DNA from: Comamonadaceae bacterium | GTDB taxonomy: Bacteria > Pseudomonadota > Gammaproteobacteria > Burkholderiales > Burkholderiaceae_C | Direction: 5' to 3' | NCBI GenBank assembly: GCA_947375135.1 | Contig: CANCER010000027.1 | Span: 1-47,941, forward strand | Length of the DNA: 47,941 nucleotides | Part shown: positions 41,815-47,941 of the stretch, in pieces | Layout: each line of letters opens with the position of its first letter | Numbering within the stretch: the first letter of the stretch is position 1 | Notes under the pieces: model-generated | What the model was told of the DNA's origin: nothing | What the model saw: the letters and a program-made list of their open reading frames with translations, nothing else | Database searches by the model: none | Position numbers and translations under genes: made by a program

Positions 41815-42699
41815 CTAAGCCTTTGGCGCGGGCTGCTGCGCCCGGGCAAAAATCACGATGCCAATCAATGAGATGACCAGGCCCGCGGCCATGGCCCAAG
41901 ACAAAGGCTCATCGAACATCAGCCAGGCCCAGACCATGGTGACCGGCGGACTGAGGTAGAGGATGGCCGTCACCCGGGCGGCCGAGGTGTGGCGCAGTGC
42001 CAGGTAATACAAACCCCAGGCGCCGAAGGTGGCAACAAAAACCAGCCACAGGATGCCGCCGATAAATCCGGGGTTGAGCACAGGCAGCAGGCTGCCTTCG
42101 TTCCAGGCCAACAGGGCAAAGATGGCAGCGGCAGACAGGCACTGGACGCACAGCTTCTGGTACACCGGCATGGTGTTCGAGGTGCTGCCTTTTTGCAGCA
42201 ACGTGGCCAGTGCCAGCGAAGCCGTTCCCAGCACCGGCAGCAGATAAGCCCACAGCGCAATTGGGCCGGTTTGGGTCGTGACGCCGGACGCAACCACCAC
42301 ACCTATCAGCCCGATGCCGGTACCCAGCCACTGGCGGCCCGTCAAGGTGTGCCCCAGCACCGGCCAAGACAGGAGGGCCACCACCAGCGGCAGCATGTCG
42401 GTAATCAAGGCGACCGGTCCGGTGGGCACGCCGTGCGCGATGGACAGCCCAAAGCAGCCCAGATAGCCGGACATGGCCAGCGCGCCAAATGCCATTTGGG
42501 CAAGCACTTCCCTGGGTTGGAGGCGCGGCCCCCGTGTCAAGGCCAAGGGCAGCAGCAACAGCCCGGACACCAGACTGCGCCACAGCAGAATCGAGAAGAT
42601 GGGCGCGTAATCATGGGCGAAGCGGATGCCGACAAACCCGCCGCTCCAGCTGATGATCAGGGCGGCCTCCAGCAGCAGGGCCAGCGCGAGGGCCTTCAC
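41815..42699 (-). CDS. EamA/DMT superfamily transporter
   Basis: 294-residue inner-membrane protein with about ten hydrophobic helices in two EamA repeats; the N-terminal part includes SWSGGFVGIRFAHDYAP. It is 9 bases after the queA stop on the same strand, so it is likely cotranscribed with queA. Substrate unknown. A queuosine-precursor role is not supported by sequence, as it is not of the YhhQ or QueT type. Confidence 0.88.
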   Translation of the reverse strand: MKALALALLLEAALIISWSGGFVGIRFAHDYAPIFSILLWRSLVSGLLLLPLALTRGPRLQPREVLAQMAFGALAMSGYLGCFGLSIAHGVPTGPVALITDMLPLVVALLSWPVLGHTLTGRQWLGTGIGLIGVVVASGVTTQTGPIALWAYLLPVLGTASLALATLLQKGSTSNTMPVYQKLCVQCLSAAAIFALLAWNEGSLLPVLNPGFIGGILWLVFVATFGAWGLYYLALRHTSAARVTAILYLSPPVTMVWAWLMFDEPLSWAMAAGLVISLIGIVIFARAQQPAPKA

Positions 42700-42708
42700 G
42701 CCGGCGCC

Positions 42709-43827
42709 TTACCGTGCCTGTGGTGGGCGATGCCCGTCCTGGCGCTCCAGCAGCATGGCGTCGCCGTAGCTGAAGAAGCGGTATGCGTTGGCGATGGCGT
42801 GGCGGTACAGCGCCATGATGTGGTCGTAACCGGCAAAGGCGCTGACCAGCATCATCAGGCTGGACTTGGGCAGGTGGAAGTTGGTCAGCAACAGGTCCAC
42901 ATGGCTAAAGGCAAAGCCGGGGGTGATGAAGATGCTGGTGTCGCCGCTGGCTTGTCCCGTCCGGGCCCAGCTTTCCAGTGTGCGCACCGTCGTTGTTCCC
43001 ACGGCCACCACGCGGCCACCGCGCGCCTTGCATTCCGCAATGGCCCGCTGTGTGGACTCGGGCACCTCGTACCACTCGCTGTGCATCTGGTGCTCGGCCA
43101 GGTTCTCGGTCTTCACCGGTTGAAAGGTGCCCGCGCCCACATGCAGCGTGACCTGCGCGCGCTGCACGCCCATGGCTTCGAGCTGATCCAGCAGGGCTTG
43201 GTCAAAGTGCAGGGCAGCCGTCGGTGCAGCCACCGCGCCCGGGTTCTTGGCAAACACCGTCTGGTAGCGCTGCGCGTCTTCCGCAGAATCGGAGTGCGTG
43301 ATGTACGGGGGCAGCGGCACATGGCCGTGGCGCTCCATCAGGGTGTAGGGGTTGTCGCCGGAGTCGTTGCTCAGCACAAAGCGGAACATCTGGCCCTCGG
43401 CATCCGGCCAGCGCCCCAACAGGGTGGCGCACAGGCCGTCTTCCTGGCCGGGCGCGCAGACCAGCTTGAGGGTGGTGCCGACCTCGGGCTTCTTGCTCAC
43501 CCGCATGTGCGCCGCCACCTGGTTGCCGCCCAGCACGCGCTCCACCAACAGCTCGACCTTGCCGCCGGTCGGCTTTTCGCCAAACAGACGGGCGTGCAGC
43601 ACCTTGGTGTCGTTGAACACCAGCAGATCGCCCGCGCGCAAAAGACCGGGCAGCTCGCGGAAGATGCGGTCCATCGGCGTGGCCGCGTGGCCATCGAGCA
43701 GGCGCGAGCCGCTGCGCTCAGGCGCGGGATGCTGGGCGATCAGGGCTTCCGGCAACACGAAATCGAAGTCGCTGAGCGTGAAGCTGCGGGCGGTGGAGGT
43801 CAGGGGCGTGGGGTCGATGTGGGGCAT
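42709..43827 (-). CDS. queA: S-adenosylmethionine:tRNA ribosyltransferase-isomerase
   Basis: Adds the ribosyl moiety of SAM to preQ1-tRNA to form epoxyqueuosine, after Tgt. It is 372 residues from the ATG at 43827; a TTG 21 bases upstream is less likely. Motifs: [52 protein letters not shown] and [15 protein letters not shown], all typical of QueA. It is divergent from recG (59 bases between starts) and shares a transcript with a DMT transporter. Confidence 0.97.
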   Translation of the reverse strand: MPHIDPTPLTSTARSFTLSDFDFVLPEALIAQHPAPERSGSRLLDGHAATPMDRIFRELPGLLRAGDLLVFNDTKVLHARLFGEKPTGGKVELLVERVLGGNQVAAHMRVSKKPEVGTTLKLVCAPGQEDGLCATLLGRWPDAEGQMFRFVLSNDSGDNPYTLMERHGHVPLPPYITHSDSAEDAQRYQTVFAKNPGAVAAPTAALHFDQALLDQLEAMGVQRAQVTLHVGAGTFQPVKTENLAEHQMHSEWYEVPESTQRAIAECKARGGRVVAVGTTTVRTLESWARTGQASGDTSIFITPGFAFSHVDLLLTNFHLPKSSLMMLVSAFAGYDHIMALYRHAIANAYRFFSYGDAMLLERQDGHRPPQAR

Positions 43828-43886
43828 GTGTGCTTGAGGGTCGAACAAACCCGTACCAAGGAGTAAAGACAGGGCAGAATTGTCCC

Positions 43887-46193
<2,307 letters not shown>

Positions 46194-46306
46194 GCATGAA
46201 AATGCCGGTTCACCGCTCTCCCGCTGCGGCAAAGGCCGATGGATGCGTGGCCAACTCCCGTTTTCAGGCCGATCTTTCTCCAGACCGCTGACGCGATCCC
46301 ATCCCC

Positions 46307-47212
46307 ATGTTGCTTCATTTGAAAGTGCGCTGGTCGGCCTTGGCCGGCAACACGCGCGGTGTTCTGCTGGTGATTCTGGCCATGGCCTGCTGGGCGGTGC
46401 TGGACGCCTGCAACAAGCAGCTCATGCAGCAGGGCATCGCGCCGCGCCAGGTGCTGTTTCTGCAGGCCAGCGTGGTGCTGGCCATGTTGCTGCCGCTGAT
46501 CGCCTTCACGCGCGGGCGCATCGTCGCCACGCGCCAGCCCGCCTTCCATCTGGTGCGCGGCGCCATCATCGTTACCTCGGCTTTTTGCGCCGCCTGGGCG
46601 GTGGCGCATTTGCCGCTGGCCGAGGCCAGTGCGTACCTGATGACCGGCTCGCTCTTTATGCTGCCGCTGGGCGTGTGGCTGCTGGGCGAGCGGGCGCATG
46701 GGTTGCGCTGGCTCGGTATGTTGGTCGGTTTTGCCGGGGTGCTGGTGATCCTGCAACCCGGCGCTGACGCCTTTCAGCCCCCTGCACTGGTGGCCCTGCT
46801 GGGCGCCCTGATGGAGGCCCTGTTGGGCGTGGTGCTGAAAAAGTATTCCCAGGGCGAACACCCGATCGCCGTGCTGACCTGGAGCCAAGTGGCCTGTTGG
46901 TTCAGCTTTGGCGTGATGTCCGGTTTTGTGCTGCCGCCGGTGGCGCAGAGCTTCTGGCTCTTGTTGCCCTTGATCGGCCTGTCGGCGTCCGGCATTTACC
47001 TGGCCTATTTTTTTGCCTACCGCGCCGGCGACGCCTCGGCTGTGGAGGCGGGTGGCTTTTCCCTGCTGCTGTTCAGCCCGGCGCTGGGCCGACTCTTTTT
47101 TGATGAGACGCCCGCGTCCGTGTTCTGGTTGGGCGCGGGGCTGCTGGTCAGCGGTATCGCTCTGGTGATTCTGGAGCCGCGTGGCCGGTTCAGGGCGCGG
47201 GCCGCGCCCTGA
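46307..47212 (+). CDS. EamA/DMT superfamily transporter
   Basis: 301-residue inner-membrane protein with about ten hydrophobic helices in two EamA repeats (roughly residues 18-150 and 165-295). PLAEASAYLMTGSLFMLPLG and the second-repeat GDASAVEAGGF segment are typical of the family. It sits between recG and oxyR, which are often neighbours in betaproteobacteria. Substrate unknown. The 113 bases before it, after recG, hold no convincing gene. Confidence 0.87.
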   Translation: MLLHLKVRWSALAGNTRGVLLVILAMACWAVLDACNKQLMQQGIAPRQVLFLQASVVLAMLLPLIAFTRGRIVATRQPAFHLVRGAIIVTSAFCAAWAVAHLPLAEASAYLMTGSLFMLPLGVWLLGERAHGLRWLGMLVGFAGVLVILQPGADAFQPPALVALLGALMEALLGVVLKKYSQGEHPIAVLTWSQVACWFSFGVMSGFVLPPVAQSFWLLLPLIGLSASGIYLAYFFAYRAGDASAVEAGGFSLLLFSPALGRLFFDETPASVFWLGAGLLVSGIALVILEPRGRFRARAAP

Positions 47213-47242
47213 ACCGGCCCGGACTGGGTAGACAATAGCGCC

Positions 47243-47941
47243 ATGACCCTCACCGAACTCAAATACATCGTGGCCGTGGCGCGGGAACGCCACTTCGGCA
47301 AGGCAGCCGAAGCCTGCTTTGTGTCGCAGCCCACGCTGTCGGTGGCTGTCAAGAAGCTCGAAGAAGAGCTGGACGTCAAGCTGTTCGAGCGCAGCGCCAA
47401 CGAGGTCACGGTCACCCCCCTGGGTGAAGAAATCGTGCGCCAGGCGCAAAGCGTGCTGGAGCAGGCCGCCAATATCAAGGACATCGCCAAGCGCGGCAAG
47501 GACCCGCTGGCCGGCCCTCTGGCGCTGGGCGTGATCTACACCATCGCCCCTTATCTGCTGCCCGATCTGGTGAGCCAGGTCATCACGCGCTCCCCCCAGA
47601 TGCCGCTGATGCTGCAGGAGAACTTCACCGTCAAGCTGCTGGACATGCTGCGCACCGGCGAGCTCGATTGCGCGATCATGGCCGAGCCCTTCCCAGACAG
47701 CGGACTGGCCATCGCGCCGCTGTACGACGAGCCCTTCGTCGTCGCCGTGCCGCGCACGCACCGCCTGGCGAACGAGGCGCGCATCTCGGCCGACACGCTC
47801 AAGCAGGAGACGATGCTGCTGCTGGGCACCGGCCACTGCTTCCGCGACCACGTGCTGGAGGTGTGCCCGGAGTTCGCGCGCTTCTCCAACGACGCCGAGG
47901 GCATTCGCAAGAGCTTCGAGGGCTCGTCGCTGGAGACGATC
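47243..47941 (+). CDS. oxyR: Hydrogen peroxide-sensing regulator OxyR, 3' end cut by window edge
   Basis: LysR-type activator of peroxide defence genes; 233 residues are visible before the window ends. The N-terminal winged helix-turn-helix (TELKYIVAVARERHFGKAA) is followed by the effector domain. The redox cysteines fall at exactly Cys199 (GTGHCFRDH) and Cys208 (EVCPEF), the same numbers as in E. coli OxyR, so disulfide switching should be conserved. The C-terminal ~70-80 residues lie outside the window. It is 30 bases after the DMT transporter gene on the same strand. Confidence 0.95.
   Translation, partial: MTLTELKYIVAVARERHFGKAAEACFVSQPTLSVAVKKLEEELDVKLFERSANEVTVTPLGEEIVRQAQSVLEQAANIKDIAKRGKDPLAGPLALGVIYTIAPYLLPDLVSQVITRSPQMPLMLQENFTVKLLDMLRTGELDCAIMAEPFPDSGLAIAPLYDEPFVVAVPRTHRLANEARISADTLKQETMLLLGTGHCFRDHVLEVCPEFARFSNDAEGIRKSFEGSSLETI

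Noticed and set aside
41989..43866. A 625-residue open frame on the plus strand antisense to the DMT transporter and queA
   Set aside because: Glutamine/histidine/glycine-rich shadow without domains; the minus-strand genes are clearly real.

Overview
The window is high-GC DNA from a betaproteobacterium, most likely a member of the Comamonadaceae (Rhodoferax/Polaromonas-like). This placement is an inference from gene content and protein style: a PhaM-type PHB granule protein, DUF3567 and DUF3108 proteins, a short PutA controlled from outside, pilT-pilU next to yggS, recG close to oxyR, and tkt-gap. Genes are tightly packed. I saw no rRNA, tRNA, CRISPR array, transposase or prophage gene. Two genes are cut by the window edges: the transketolase (5' end missing) and oxyR (3' end missing).

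Layout. 1-3.1 kb: central carbon genes tkt and gap, closed by a strong bidirectional terminator. 3.1-6.3 kb (minus): pilT-pilU plus a beta-hydroxyacid dehydrogenase, divergent from yggS. 7-11 kb: an Lrp/AsnC regulator divergent from a 1008-residue PutA, with GATC-centred sites between them and a 50-codon ORF behind putA. 11-13.6 kb: choline-sulfatase, then a uracil-DNA glycosylase with a small overlapping upstream gene. 13.6-16.9 kb: a LysR regulator divergent from an AhpD-like protein, a DMT transporter and a peroxiredoxin. 16.9-18.8 kb (minus): Rhizobium-type L-asparaginase overlapping arginase. 19-25 kb: a PhyH-type dioxygenase and class V aminotransferase (plus) converge on glcD-lrgA-lrgB-aminotransferase (minus), a glycolate/glyoxylate-flavoured block. 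25-32 kb: a ferric-reductase-like flavocytochrome with a 42-residue membrane protein, a GcvA-like regulator, psd, DUF3567, DUF3108, an FAH-family hydrolase, MarC and a DksA-like protein. 32.4-37 kb: a PCuAC copper chaperone, a TonB receptor that closely resembles the PQQ importer PqqU (YncD), a periplasmic PQQ-dependent dehydrogenase and a small cytochrome c. 37-39.9 kb: PhaM, a FIST sensor protein, and a chemoreceptor-like protein that has lost its HAMP and signalling domains but keeps the C-terminal CheR/CheB-docking pentapeptide. 39.9-43.8 kb: tgt and queA (queuosine) separated by vapBC and a DMT transporter. 43.9-47.9 kb: recG, a DMT transporter and oxyR.

How genes work together. The clearest functional groups are proline catabolism (Lrp-type regulator plus PutA), asparagine/arginine nitrogen release (asparaginase-arginase), C2-acid metabolism (GlcD with an LrgAB pair that may be its glycolate/glycerate permease, plus two aminotransferases), and a possible PQQ-scavenging respiratory module (PqqU-like receptor divergent from a PQQ dehydrogenase, with cytochrome c downstream). 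The last two groups and the truncated chemoreceptor are the most novel-looking parts of the window.
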